Below are positions 14,942 through 23,759 of a stretch of DNA of 64,000 nucleotides, piece after piece (positions within the stretch are counted from its first letter, which is position 1; each line of letters starts with the position of its first letter). The position numbers were made by a program, and so were the translations under genes. The stretch comes from Candidatus Vecturithrix granuli (GTDB lineage Bacteria; Moduliflexota; Moduliflexia; Moduliflexales; Moduliflexaceae), in the NCBI GenBank assembly GCA_000739535.1, contig DF820463.1:701899-765898 (forward strand), given 5' to 3'. The notes beneath the pieces are model-generated. The model did no database searches, was not told where the DNA came from, and worked only from the letters and a program-made list of their open reading frames with translations.

Positions 14942-17644
14942 ATGTCTGCTCACGAAGCTACCCCCCTGGCAAAACAGACAACTGCGCAAACCATCTTGCT
15001 GGTTGAAGATGAGGCCCTGATTGCGCTGAGTGAAAAAGTCATGTTGCAGAAACATGGCTTTACCGTGTTGACCGCCGCGAATGGAATAGAGGCGGTTGAA
15101 ATTGCCCTGCACACGCCGCAGATTGACCTGATTCTGATGGATATCAACCTGGGATCCGGTATGGACGGTACGGAAGCCGCACAACAGATTCTCGCCCAAC
15201 GCGATGTCCCCATTGTCTTTCTCTCCAGCCATACCGAATCGGATGTGGTGGCGAAGACCGAAAAAATCACCTCCTATGGTTATGTGGTAAAGAATTCGGG
15301 TGAAACAGTGTTAGTCGCATCCATCAAGATGGCCTTCAAGTTGTTTGACGCATATCAACGGCTCAAACAGCAGGAAGCAGCGTTACGAAAGACCAAACAA
15401 GAACTCCAGATCATCTTTGATACAGTCCCGGCGTTGATCTGGCAAAAAGATTGCACAGGAACGTACGTGCAGGTCAATAAAGCCTATTGTGATACGATTG
15501 GACTTTCCGAAGAGGACATTCTCGGTAAAACAGATGAGGAACTGTACCCGCCAGAGATTGCCGATCAATACGTCAGTACTGATCAGAAGGTTCTGAACTC
15601 CGGTGTGCCCGCATTTGGAACTGAACAACGGTATCAAAGACTCTCAGGAGAATGTGGCTGGAACCAAACTGATAAATTGCCATACTATGATAGTACCGGA
15701 AATATTGCCGGGACAATAGGGTTTGCCTTGGATATCACCGAGCGCAAGCGGGCCGAGGAGGCGTTGCGAGAGAGCGAGGCCAGGTTTCGGCGGCTGGCTG
15801 AAAATTCCCAGGATATGATCTACCGCATGTCGCTCCCGGACGGTCGCTACGAATATATCAATCCGGCTTGCACCGAATTGACCGGCTACACACCAGAAGA
15901 GTGGTATGCCTCGCCGAAACTGGTCCAAAAAATCATTCATCCGGATTGGCAGGGCTACTTTGAGACGCAGTGGGCCGAACTTTTAGCCGGCAATATGTCC
16001 CCGACCTACAAATTTCAACTGATCCACAAATCCGGAAAGGTGAAGTGGTTACATCAACGAAACGTGTTGATCAGAAATGAGGCCGGATGCCCCATTGCCA
16101 TTGAAGGGATCGTGATTGACATCACCAATCGCAAGCTGGTGGAAGAGGAATTAAACATTACCCTGAAAAAATATCAAGCTCTGTTCGATTCCTTTCCTAT
16201 GGGTATCAGTATCACCGACCGGCACGGCAAGATTATTGAAACGAATCATGAAGCGGAACGACTGCTTGGCATCTCAAGGGAAAAACATACGCAAAGAACG
16301 TATGACGATCCAAGATGGCGGGTTATCAGACCGGATGGGACGCCCATGCCGGCTGAGGAATATGCGAGCGTGAGAGCCATGCACGAGCAGCGGTTGATTG
16401 AGAATGTGGAAATGGGGATCGTGAAGGAACAGAATAACATCATCTGGATTAGCGTCACAGCCGCACCGATTCCATTAGAAAATTATGGAGTAGCGATCGC
16501 GTATGGTGACATCACCGACCGCAAGCGGGCAGAGGAGACATTGCGGGAGAGTGAAGAACGTTTCAACCTGTTCATGCAGCATTTGCCCGGGCTGGCGTTT
16601 ATCAAGGATACTAATGGACGACTGCTCTTCGTGAATGCCTATCATGCCAATCTCTATCCTCTGGATCCAAAAGAGATGATCGGCCAAAATCTCAAGAACT
16701 TTTGGAGTCCTGAGTATATTGCGCAATTTACCGAACAAGATCGGATTATCCTTGATAGTCGCCAACCTTTAACGAGTGAAGAATCATATCCTGATCATGA
16801 AGGTTCAAAATGGTGGTTAACGTGTAAATTTCCCATTTTTCAGCGAGGCAAACCAACTCTGATTGGTGGTATTTCTTTGGATATCACCGCTCGCAAACGA
16901 GCCGAGGAGGCGCTGCAGAAGAGTGAACAGCAATTTCGGGAACTCAACGCGCAGAAAGATAAGTTCTTTTCTATTCTGGCCCATGATTTGAAAAATCCCA
17001 TCGTCGGGTTTATATCCTTTGCCAATCTGTTAGAAGACAATTTTACCAGTATGGACTCGGAGGAGCGTCAGTTGTTAATCCAGTACTTCCGTATGTCGGC
17101 GAAAACGCTTTTTACCCTTTTAGAGAATCTGCTTACCTGGGCGCGCTTACAACAGGGGGAGGTTGAATGCCACTTTGACCAATTTCCGATCGATCAGCTT
17201 GTGGCCCGTGCGGTGGCTCTGCTGACCCCAAACGCCATGTACAAGCATATCACCCTGACCAATACGACGCCGCTGATTAATGTCTATGCGAGTATTGAGA
17301 TGGTGGATGCCGTTGTGCGCAATCTGCTCGCGAATGCAATTAAATTTACGCCGTCCGGCGGCGCAGTGACAATTACAGCGACAGAAACGGCAACTGATGT
17401 GTGCGTCACGGTGGCCGATACCGGGATCGGCATCCCACCGGACAAGCTTGCTCAATTGTTTCGGATTGACGGGAAGACGCAACGCGACGGCACGAGCGGC
17501 GAAAAAGGCACAGGATTAGGTCTGATTCTCTGCAAAGAATTTGTGGAGAAACAAGGCGGCCAAATTTGGGCGGAAAGTGAGCCTGGGAACGGCACAAGGG
17601 TGATGTTTACGCTTCCTACCCAACCATCGGAAAGAGAACATTGA
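14942..17644 (+). CDS. receiver / four-PAS / histidine kinase
   Basis: A 900-residue signalling protein with no membrane segments, so probably cytoplasmic. In order: a receiver domain (about 15-135) with phospho-acceptor Asp67 in ILMDINLG; four PAS/PAC units (about 145-270, 275-400, 405-525, 530-660), each closing with a DIT(E/N/D/A)RK signature; a HisKA domain with His681 in SILAHDLKNP; and an HATPase domain with NLLANAIKFTP, DTGIGIPPDK and GTGLGL boxes. AAGGAGG precedes the ATG. An N-terminal receiver on a kinase suggests it takes part in a phosphorelay as an intermediate. No partner regulator is adjacent. Confidence 0.9.
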   Translation: MSAHEATPLAKQTTAQTILLVEDEALIALSEKVMLQKHGFTVLTAANGIEAVEIALHTPQIDLILMDINLGSGMDGTEAAQQILAQRDVPIVFLSSHTESDVVAKTEKITSYGYVVKNSGETVLVASIKMAFKLFDAYQRLKQQEAALRKTKQELQIIFDTVPALIWQKDCTGTYVQVNKAYCDTIGLSEEDILGKTDEELYPPEIADQYVSTDQKVLNSGVPAFGTEQRYQRLSGECGWNQTDKLPYYDSTGNIAGTIGFALDITERKRAEEALRESEARFRRLAENSQDMIYRMSLPDGRYEYINPACTELTGYTPEEWYASPKLVQKIIHPDWQGYFETQWAELLAGNMSPTYKFQLIHKSGKVKWLHQRNVLIRNEAGCPIAIEGIVIDITNRKLVEEELNITLKKYQALFDSFPMGISITDRHGKIIETNHEAERLLGISREKHTQRTYDDPRWRVIRPDGTPMPAEEYASVRAMHEQRLIENVEMGIVKEQNNIIWISVTAAPIPLENYGVAIAYGDITDRKRAEETLRESEERFNLFMQHLPGLAFIKDTNGRLLFVNAYHANLYPLDPKEMIGQNLKNFWSPEYIAQFTEQDRIILDSRQPLTSEESYPDHEGSKWWLTCKFPIFQRGKPTLIGGISLDITARKRAEEALQKSEQQFRELNAQKDKFFSILAHDLKNPIVGFISFANLLEDNFTSMDSEERQLLIQYFRMSAKTLFTLLENLLTWARLQQGEVECHFDQFPIDQLVARAVALLTPNAMYKHITLTNTTPLINVYASIEMVDAVVRNLLANAIKFTPSGGAVTITATETATDVCVTVADTGIGIPPDKLAQLFRIDGKTQRDGTSGEKGTGLGLILCKEFVEKQGGQIWAESEPGNGTRVMFTLPTQPSEREH

Positions 17645-17724
17645 TCAGGAATTTGTATTGATAAAGAACTCGTCAAAACAATTCAGAATCGGGTGTCTAT
17701 GCTGAATTTATCTTAATAAATGGC

Positions 17725-17752
17725 TTGACATTTTTATATGCACAGCAACAAT
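17725..17752 (+). promoter_or_regulatory. candidate promoter of the por operon
   Basis: TTGACA (17725-17730), a 16-base spacer and AACAAT (17747-17752), about 50 bases upstream of the first subunit gene. Confidence 0.4.
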
Positions 17753-17801
17753 TCACCTGTACTCACGTATTTTTTAACCATTATACTAAGGAGGAGCTAA
17801 T

Positions 17802-18368
17802 ATGATTGAAATTCGCTGGCATGGCCGGGGCGGACAGGGCACCGTGACGGCAGCCAAAATGCTGGCTGATGCGTCGCTGCAAGGCGGCAAATATGTGCAA
17901 GCGTCGCCGGAATACGGCGCGGAACGCATGGGCGCGCCGCTGCGCGCGTTCAACAGAATCAGCGATGAGGAAATTTTTCTGCATTGCAGTATTACCAATC
18001 CGGACATCGTCGTCGTGGTTGATCCCTCGTTGGTCACACAAGCGGCCGTCACGGAAGGCGTGAAAGATTCGACGACCTTTGTAGTGAACAGTCCTTTATC
18101 AGCTCAGGAAGTTCGTAAACTGTTAAAATTTAATGCGGGCAAGGTATTTACCGTTGACGCCACCAAAATTGCCCTGGAAACTTTCGGGCGCAATATTCCC
18201 AATACGCCCATGTTAGGCGCATTGATCCAGGTCACACAGATTCTGGAAAAAGACACACTGGTGACGCAGCTCAAAAAGAGCTTACAAAAAAAGTTTGGCG
18301 ACAAGGTGGTTCAGCAGAACGTTAACGCCGTCGAACGCGCATTTCAGGAGGTAACAAGCGATGAATGA
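17802..18368 (+). CDS. porG: 2-oxoacid:ferredoxin oxidoreductase, gamma subunit
   Basis: A 188-residue gamma subunit of a four-subunit 2-oxoacid:ferredoxin oxidoreductase, which decarboxylates pyruvate or a related acid to acyl-CoA with reduction of ferredoxin. The start IEIRWHGRGGQGTVTAAKML is the hallmark glycine-rich motif, followed by EYGAERMGAPLRAF. TAAGGAGGAG precedes the ATG. The 3' end overlaps the ferredoxin subunit gene by 8 bases. Gene order gamma-delta-alpha-beta is typical of pyruvate- and 2-oxoisovalerate-type enzymes. Pyruvate is the likeliest substrate but is not proven. Confidence 0.88.
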   Translation: MIEIRWHGRGGQGTVTAAKMLADASLQGGKYVQASPEYGAERMGAPLRAFNRISDEEIFLHCSITNPDIVVVVDPSLVTQAAVTEGVKDSTTFVVNSPLSAQEVRKLLKFNAGKVFTVDATKIALETFGRNIPNTPMLGALIQVTQILEKDTLVTQLKKSLQKKFGDKVVQQNVNAVERAFQEVTSDE

Positions 18369-18666
18369 AACCTGGCAAGAACTCCCGATTGGCGGATTGA
18401 TCGTTGAGCCGGGCAACGCCCTGGGCTATCATACGAGCGGATGGCGCGCTATGCGCCCGATTTACCATCCCGAACATTGCATCCAATGTTTCAAGTGTTG
18501 GATCTTCTGTCCTGATGCGGCCATCGTCGTGAAAGATGAACAAGTCGTCGGGATGAATCTGGATTATTGCAAAGGCTGTGGGATTTGCGCGTATGAATGT
18601 CCCGGAAAAAAAGGCAGCAAAGCGATCACAATGGAAGAAGAAGCCAAATTTTTACATGAAGATTGA
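18361..18666 (+). CDS. porD: 2-oxoacid:ferredoxin oxidoreductase, delta (ferredoxin) subunit
   Basis: A 101-residue subunit with two 4Fe-4S clusters: HCIQCFKCWIFCPDAA and YCKGCGICAYECP. It moves electrons from the thiamine-diphosphate site to external ferredoxin. GGAGG precedes the ATG inside the porG reading frame. Length and position match the family. Confidence 0.9.
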   Translation: MNETWQELPIGGLIVEPGNALGYHTSGWRAMRPIYHPEHCIQCFKCWIFCPDAAIVVKDEQVVGMNLDYCKGCGICAYECPGKKGSKAITMEEEAKFLHED

Positions 18667-18677
18667 GGAGATAAATT

Positions 18678-19859
18678 ATGCGTGAAGTGATAGCAATTAC
18701 AGGAAATGGCGCAGCAGCCCAGGCCATGCGGCAAATCAATCCTGATGTGTGCGCGGCGTATCCGATTACGCCTTCGACGCAGGTGATGGAAGATTTTTCG
18801 CAGTTTGTGGCTGATGGGCTGGTGGACACCGAATTAATTACCGTTGAAAGCGAACATAGCGCCCAGAGCGCGTGCGTGGGCGCGGCTGCGGCCGGCGGAC
18901 GGGTGATGAACGCCACATCAGCCAATGGCTTAGCCCTGATGTGGGAAATTCTCTATATCGCCTCGGGTAGCCGCCTGCCGATGGTATTAACCGTCGCGAA
19001 CCGCGCCTTAAGTTCGCCGATTAATATTCATGCGGATCACGGCGATCAGATGGGATGCCGCGACGCCGGCTGGATTCAGTTCTATTCTGAAAACGCCCAG
19101 GAACAGTATGATAATCTGATTCAAGCCATTCCGATTAGCGAGGCGATGAATGTGCGGCTGCCAGTGATGGTGGGCATGGACGGCTTTATTATTTCCCATT
19201 CGATTGAACGCCTGGAAATGCTGGAGGATGCGGAAGTGAAGGAGTTTATCGGCGAGTATAAACCGCATTACCCCTTGTTAGATATTCACAATCCTGTGAC
19301 GTATGGGGCAGTGGCCTTCCACGATTATTATTTTGAATGTAAACGCCAGCAGATTGAAGCCATGCAGTGCGCCAAAGACGTGATTCTGGAGTTTGGCAAA
19401 AAATACGGCAAATTAAGCGGACGGCAGTATGGGTTCTTTGTCCCATACAAACTTGAGGACGCTGAAATTGCGATTGTGGCGATTGGCTCGGCCTGCGGCA
19501 CCACGCGGGTCATGGTGGATCAACTGCGGCAAAAAGGAATCAAAGCCGGACTCTTGAAAATTCGCTGTTTCCGACCTTTCCCGGCGCAGGAAATCGCCGA
19601 GGCGCTGACTTCAGTCAAAGTCGTCGCCGTACTAGATCGTTCCGATACTTTCGGCGGTCAGGGCGGCCCGCTCTTCTCTGAAATTCGCTCTGCCCTGTAT
19701 GATGCTCCTGTCCGACCTCAGATTCTCAATTTCATCTATGGCCTCGGCGGCCGAGAATTAGATCTGGCTCTGGTCGAAAAAGCCTTTGCCAAAGCCCAAA
19801 ATGTTGCGGAAGGCGCTGCAATCGCGCCAGTTGTGGAATATCTTGGTGTCAGAGAGTAA
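18678..19859 (+). CDS. porA: 2-oxoacid:ferredoxin oxidoreductase, alpha subunit
   Basis: A 393-residue alpha subunit. Characteristic stretches are NGAAAQAMRQINPDVCAAYPITPST near the start, VESEHSAQSACVGAAAAGGR and ATSANGLALMWE, and near the C-terminus DRSDTFGGQGGPL. GAGGAG precedes the ATG 11 bases after porD. Together with porG, porD and porB it forms the heterotetramer. Confidence 0.9.
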   Translation: MREVIAITGNGAAAQAMRQINPDVCAAYPITPSTQVMEDFSQFVADGLVDTELITVESEHSAQSACVGAAAAGGRVMNATSANGLALMWEILYIASGSRLPMVLTVANRALSSPINIHADHGDQMGCRDAGWIQFYSENAQEQYDNLIQAIPISEAMNVRLPVMVGMDGFIISHSIERLEMLEDAEVKEFIGEYKPHYPLLDIHNPVTYGAVAFHDYYFECKRQQIEAMQCAKDVILEFGKKYGKLSGRQYGFFVPYKLEDAEIAIVAIGSACGTTRVMVDQLRQKGIKAGLLKIRCFRPFPAQEIAEALTSVKVVAVLDRSDTFGGQGGPLFSEIRSALYDAPVRPQILNFIYGLGGRELDLALVEKAFAKAQNVAEGAAIAPVVEYLGVRE

Positions 19860-19860
19860 G

Positions 19861-19945
19861 ATGTATCGCGAAATTCCATTTCGCGGCCTTGCTCGAAGAG
19901 GGAAAGATGTACAGCGAAATTTTATTTCGCTGCCTTGCTCGAAGA
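19861..19945. repeat. pair of short palindromes inside the por operon
   Basis: Two units, TCGCGAAATTCCATTTCGCG and CAGCGAAATTTTATTTCGCTG, each followed by CCTTGCTCGAAGA, lie between porA and porB. They are an AT-richer relative of the palindromes at 7449-7625. Confidence 0.65.
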
Positions 19946-20006
19946 AACGAATACGTGATGTATGATGCGGTATGAACGCATGACGCATGACGTATTGAGA
20001 AATATT

Positions 20007-20969
20007 ATGGCAATAGATGTGAACAAAGTCACGCTGAAAGACATCAAAAAGATCGCCTCAACCAAAGCGGATCAGTTGACGAGTGGTCACCGACTTTGCC
20101 CTGGCTGCGCGGCAGGCACGATTTTCCGGCAAGTTCTGGCGGCGGCGGAACATCCGCTCGTGGCGGCAGTAGCAACCGGGTGTTTTGAAGTTTCGACCAC
20201 GATTTATCCTTATACGGCCTGGAACATTCCCTATATCCACAATGCCTTTGAAAATGTCTCGGCCACGATTTCCGGGGTTGAAGCCATGTATAAATCCCTC
20301 AAAAAACGCGGTAAACTGCCGGTGGATGAAGAGATCAAATTCCTGGCAATTGGCGGGGATGGCGGTACCTACGACATCGGGCTGCAATCTCTTTCAGGCG
20401 CGATTGAACGCCGCCACAATTTTCTGTACATCTGTTACAATAACGGCGCGTACATGAATACTGGCATTCAACGCTCCAGTGCCACACCCTTCGGGGCCAA
20501 TGCCACCACCAGTCCGTCAGGCAAAGTGATTCCGGGCAAATTACAATTCCCGAAAGACCTGACTGAAATTGTCATCGCCCATGAACCGGTGTATGCGGCG
20601 CAGGCCAGTCCGAGTCACTGGCAGGATTTGATGACCAAAGTCCGCAAAGGGTTGGCGGCCGAAGGTCCGGCGTTTATCAATGTGATCTCCTCCTGTAACC
20701 GCGGCTGGCGCATCCCTGCAGAGCAATCCGTTGAAATCAACCAAAAAGCTGTTGAATGCGGGTTCTGGCCGCTGTACGAGTATGAAGACGGGCAATATAC
20801 CCTGACCTATACTCCCAAAACCAAGCAGCCAGTTGCTGAGTGGATGCAGTTGCAAGGCCGCTTCGGCCACCTCTACAAACGCGAGCCGAACAAAGCGATC
20901 ATTGACCAGGTGCAGGAATACGTTGACCAACGTTGGGAACGCCTGCTCAAACGCTGCGGCAAAGCCTGA
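20007..20969 (+). CDS. porB: 2-oxoacid:ferredoxin oxidoreductase, beta subunit
   Basis: A 320-residue thiamine-diphosphate-binding beta subunit if begun at the ATG at 20007; an in-frame ATG at 19962 is also possible and neither has a strong ribosome binding site. HRLCPGCAAGTIFRQ near the N-terminus carries the first cluster cysteines. GGDGGTYDIGLQ...YNNGAYMNTG is the cofactor-binding motif. A repeat pair separates it from porA, so its expression may be uncoupled from the first three genes. Confidence 0.88.
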   Translation: MAIDVNKVTLKDIKKIASTKADQLTSGHRLCPGCAAGTIFRQVLAAAEHPLVAAVATGCFEVSTTIYPYTAWNIPYIHNAFENVSATISGVEAMYKSLKKRGKLPVDEEIKFLAIGGDGGTYDIGLQSLSGAIERRHNFLYICYNNGAYMNTGIQRSSATPFGANATTSPSGKVIPGKLQFPKDLTEIVIAHEPVYAAQASPSHWQDLMTKVRKGLAAEGPAFINVISSCNRGWRIPAEQSVEINQKAVECGFWPLYEYEDGQYTLTYTPKTKQPVAEWMQLQGRFGHLYKREPNKAIIDQVQEYVDQRWERLLKRCGKA

Positions 20970-20990
20970 GAGAGGTGCTGATTATCATGT

Positions 20991-21098
20991 TGCTTGGCGA
21001 TCAATCGTCAGGCTCAAAACTAAAGTACGCTAAAGCACACTCTAACTGGCTTTAACCTGCTTCAGCCTTGGGCCTGGCGATTGATCGCCAGGCTCAAA
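20991..21098. repeat. dispersed repeat, family C copy 2
   Basis: Downstream of porB. Terminal palindromes TTGGCGATCAATCGTCAGGC and CTGGCGATTGATCGCCAGGC flank a middle with AAAGTACGCT and TTTAACCTGCTTCAGCC. Same block order as copies at 746 and 61104. Confidence 0.65.
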
Positions 21099-21226
21099 AG
21101 TGCATGGATTTTGCCCTGAAAGGGTGGTAGAATAGGAAACTGCTTTTACCAAAAAGTATTTACCGCGCAGGCAAAAGTCTCAAAGGAATATATGAAGAAG
21201 TCTGTGATATATTTCCAGACATGCTA

Positions 21227-21661
21227 TCATGCCTTCTTACGTTTCACAATCGAAATCTCTGATGGGTACTTCTGATATGGTTGCTTTAGCAGAGGGCAAA
21301 GATGATCAAAAGAGTGGTCAGTATGCTCAAGCTGCATATCGCGAGGGGCTTCTAACGCAATGACAGCATCTCCGATGGCTTCACAGAGACGGCAGGAGAA
21401 ATCTTGTTCATCTTGAGCTTCCCTGAGTTGATGGGCAATGTTGATGAAACCTTTGTTTTCTTTTTTGCCTGGATTGGTGATCGCCTCAGCATATTCGAGA
21501 AATGCTTCTACTTGCTTTGGGTAGCGTTTCAAGAAAAATGAAGCCACAGCACAGCGTGACCGATTTTTTCTTGACGTTTTCGCATAATGTGAGGTATGAG
21601 AAAGGCAAGATGGATTCCTCTGTTTTCTATCTCGTTTATCAGCTTGAAGCTGATATTTCAA
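21227..21661 (-). CDS. unrecognised protein, possible C-terminal remnant
   Basis: An open frame of 144 codons. About the last 100 residues look like real protein (FFLKRYPKQVEAFLEYAEAI, then GFINIAHQLREAQDEQDFSCRLCEAIGDAVIALEAP and LEHTDHSFDHLCPLL), while the first 40 are basic and Ser/Arg-rich as in a wrong frame. I suspect a truncated or frameshifted gene whose start is lost near 21540. No family recognised. It is convergent with nothing and divergent from the DUF4269-like gene. Confidence 0.4.
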   Translation of the reverse strand: MKYQLQADKRDRKQRNPSCLSHTSHYAKTSRKNRSRCAVASFFLKRYPKQVEAFLEYAEAITNPGKKENKGFINIAHQLREAQDEQDFSCRLCEAIGDAVIALEAPRDMQLEHTDHSFDHLCPLLKQPYQKYPSEISIVKRKKA

Positions 21662-21716
21662 CTATGAAACATACAACTGATCAACAGAAATCCTGAAGTA
21701 GGAAAGGGTTTTCCTT

Positions 21717-22292
21717 ATGAGAGATTGGCAGGATATTTCGTATCTGAAGCTTATGGGTACTCAGCGTCAGCAGGAGGCGTTTGAGACGACGATGGCGTTA
21801 GGGATTCTCGATAAGTTAGCGCCGTTTCATCCGACGCTGGTGAGCACGGTCTGTGTGGAGTTTGATATTGAGGAGAGTGATCTGGATTTTATCTGTCAAT
21901 TCGATGATCCGGCGGTATTTGAAGCGGCTGTCAGATCGAATTTTGGGGACTATGAAAATTTCTCGTTTTGGCAGCGCCAACCGGACAAATCTGAAATAGC
22001 GGCGGCCTTTCATTTTATGACCTTTCCCATTCAAATATTTGGCAGCACCGTGTCGGTCAAAGAGCAGAACGCCTATCGTCATTTGAACGTGATGGCTCGT
22101 TTAGCCATGATCGGCGGCAAGGAATTCAGGTATAACGTGCGCGAACTCAAGGGTGAGGGATTCAAAACCGAACCTGCACTGGCAAAATTGTTGGGGCTGC
22201 GCGGCGACCCGTATCAAGCGATTCTCGAACTTGAAGAATTGGATGATTTTGAATTGGAGGAACTGATCGAGGAGGCGCTGATGCCTTTTTGA
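21717..22292 (+). CDS. DUF4269-like protein
   Basis: A 191-residue soluble protein. The early YLKLMGTQRQQEAFETT, the acidic VEFDIEESDLDFICQF and the later AYRHLNVMARLA match my recollection of DUF4269, a nucleotidyltransferase-like fold of unknown function in which the D-x-D type acidic pair (ESDLDF) may be the metal site. The C-terminus is very acidic (LEELDDFELEELIEEAL). It is followed 20 bases later by a thioesterase gene. Confidence 0.65.
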   Translation: MRDWQDISYLKLMGTQRQQEAFETTMALGILDKLAPFHPTLVSTVCVEFDIEESDLDFICQFDDPAVFEAAVRSNFGDYENFSFWQRQPDKSEIAAAFHFMTFPIQIFGSTVSVKEQNAYRHLNVMARLAMIGGKEFRYNVRELKGEGFKTEPALAKLLGLRGDPYQAILELEELDDFELEELIEEALMPF

Positions 22293-22312
22293 ACACTGAT
22301 TAGGTATTGATC

Positions 22313-22783
22313 ATGAAAAAACAACCCTGTTCTCGATCCTGTTTTGTGTGCGGACGGCAGAATGATATTGGCTTGAAAATGACCTGGTATGAAGACCACG
22401 AGGCGCAGCAGATTCGCGCCACAGTGACCGTGCCCGAACATTTTAACGGTTATCCGGGCATTGTGCATGGAGGGATTTTAGCCACGATTCTCGATGAAAC
22501 ATCCGGCCGGGCGGTAATGCTCAAGGGCGGGCCAGATATGCTCATGGTCACGATGAAACTCGAAATGACGTATCGCCGGCCAACCCCGACCAATACCCCA
22601 TTAACCTCAATCGGTTGGGTTGTGAAACAGAGCCAAAGCCGGGCCCAGGTCGCCGGAGAAATACGTTTGCCAGATGGAACTGTCACCGCAGAATGTCAGG
22701 CGATTGTCGTGCGTCCGCCGCGAGAAATTGTTGAACGCTGGGAAGCGGAAAAATCCCACTGGCATGTCTATGACGATGAATAA
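22313..22783 (+). CDS. PaaI-type hotdog thioesterase
   Basis: A 156-residue single hotdog-fold protein from the ATG at 22313 (a TTG two codons earlier is possible). GIVHGGILATILDE is the catalytic HGG motif region of PaaI-like acyl-CoA thioesterases. An N-terminal SCFVCGRQNDIGL resembles the leader seen in many such proteins. It hydrolyses an acyl-CoA of unknown chain; no pathway partner is adjacent. Confidence 0.75.
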   Translation: MKKQPCSRSCFVCGRQNDIGLKMTWYEDHEAQQIRATVTVPEHFNGYPGIVHGGILATILDETSGRAVMLKGGPDMLMVTMKLEMTYRRPTPTNTPLTSIGWVVKQSQSRAQVAGEIRLPDGTVTAECQAIVVRPPREIVERWEAEKSHWHVYDDE

Positions 22784-22788
22784 TGCTC

Positions 22789-22839
22789 AGGAGTGTCAAA
22801 GCTCTGCTTTGACAGCGAAAGCAGAGCTTTCGCACTCCT
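22789..22839. repeat. palindromic repeat, family A copy 2
   Basis: AGGAGTGTCAAAGCTCTG against CAGAGCTTTCGCACTCCT just after the thioesterase gene. The inner half GCTTTGACAGCGAAAGC is itself self-complementary. Confidence 0.7.
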
Positions 22840-22889
22840 ACAAACAAAATTTCCATTGACACTAAAGCAAGAGATGTTATGATAGAATT

Positions 22890-23060
22890 GATGAATTATC
22901 TGGAAACGAGCATTGCATAACTATGAAGGAAAGGCTGCGCTATATCTACTTGAGTCAGAAGATGCTTTGCTGAATAAAAATATAGATCACATCTGTATTG
23001 ACACGTCAGATTATGGTCAAATTTTCAAGAACCATTTTGTGCAAAATCAGACGAATTGAC
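22890..23060 (+). pseudogene. possible small frameshifted gene remnant
   Basis: An ATG at 22890 (MNYLETSIA then stop) is followed in the next frame by about 47 codons of protein-like sequence (HNYEGKAALYLLESEDALLN, then KNIDHICIDTSDYG). A sigma-70-like promoter (TTGACA 22856-22861, 16 bases, TATGAT 22878-22883) lies directly upstream. It may be a decayed small gene before the toxin-antitoxin pair. Weak evidence. Confidence 0.25.
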
Positions 23061-23096
23061 CATGAGAATCTGACCATAACCTTGCTGGTCAATACA
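22994..23096. repeat. nested inverted repeat upstream of the toxin gene
   Basis: Outer arms TGTATTGAC and GTCAATACA enclose CAGATTATGGTCA/TGACCATAACCTTG and an inner ATGGTCAA/TTGACCAT pair. The arms resemble the middle arms of the nested element at 13760-13905. Confidence 0.55.
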
Positions 23097-23144
23097 CGCA
23101 TCAAATATACCAACGATCCAGATATGTCATGAGAAAAATTAGTC

Positions 23145-23444
23145 ATGGTCATGTATGAAATTGAGTTTACACCAGAAGCAAAAGACGACTTGAAAACCTT
23201 AAGGAAATTTGAGCAACACACCATCATTGCAGGCATCGAAACACATCTCACGTATGAACCAACGGTCGAAACTCGTAATCGGAAAAGATTACGCCCTAAT
23301 GACGTCGCGGAATGGGAACTTCGTCTTGGGAAATATCGCATCTTTTATAATGTTGAAGAGCACATCCTGATTGTCAGTATTGAAGCCGTAGGGTTCAAAG
23401 TGGGAAATCTGTTGTTCATTCGAGGCAAACGGAGGGAGTTATGA
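23145..23444 (+). CDS. RelE/ParE-family toxin
   Basis: A 99-residue protein with the fold pattern of RelE/ParE toxins: YEIEFTPEAKDDLKTLRKF, then NRKRLRPNDVAEWELRLGKYRIFYNVEE. In this family the basic and aromatic residues either cleave ribosome-bound mRNA or act on gyrase. The stop overlaps the next gene's ATG (ATGA). Toxin-first order is seen in HigBA-type modules. Confidence 0.78.
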   Translation: MVMYEIEFTPEAKDDLKTLRKFEQHTIIAGIETHLTYEPTVETRNRKRLRPNDVAEWELRLGKYRIFYNVEEHILIVSIEAVGFKVGNLLFIRGKRREL

Positions 23445-23725
23445 AAGTCATTACCGTTCCAACAGAAGACACATTTTTTTATCATCTTCTCACCGCTGGT
23501 GTTGATAATGGGTTGATTTTACAGACCACCGACGGACACCGGTTTATGCTGTGGTCTCTTGAAGACTGGGAAGGGTTTGATGTCGGAGAGAGCGATGACT
23601 TTGGGCAGGAAGTTGAAGCAACAAGCCGGAATACTCAGTTAATGACTTTGCTGGCGGAGCGACGACGCCATGGAAGGCGGATTCCCCTTGAAACCCTTAA
23701 AGAGGAGTTAGGGCTTGATTCATAA
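23441..23725 (+). CDS. probable antitoxin of the RelE/ParE pair
   Basis: A 94-residue acidic protein overlapping the toxin gene by 4 bases. The N-terminal part, HRFMLWSLEDWEGFDVGESDDFG, suits a toxin-binding region. The C-terminal LAERRRHGRRIPLETLKEELG is basic and helical. No helix-turn-helix is obvious. Role assigned from overlap and size. Confidence 0.6.
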   Translation: MKVITVPTEDTFFYHLLTAGVDNGLILQTTDGHRFMLWSLEDWEGFDVGESDDFGQEVEATSRNTQLMTLLAERRRHGRRIPLETLKEELGLDS

Positions 23726-23759
23726 TGAATATTACCCTTTACCAGAAAGGTCTATACTG

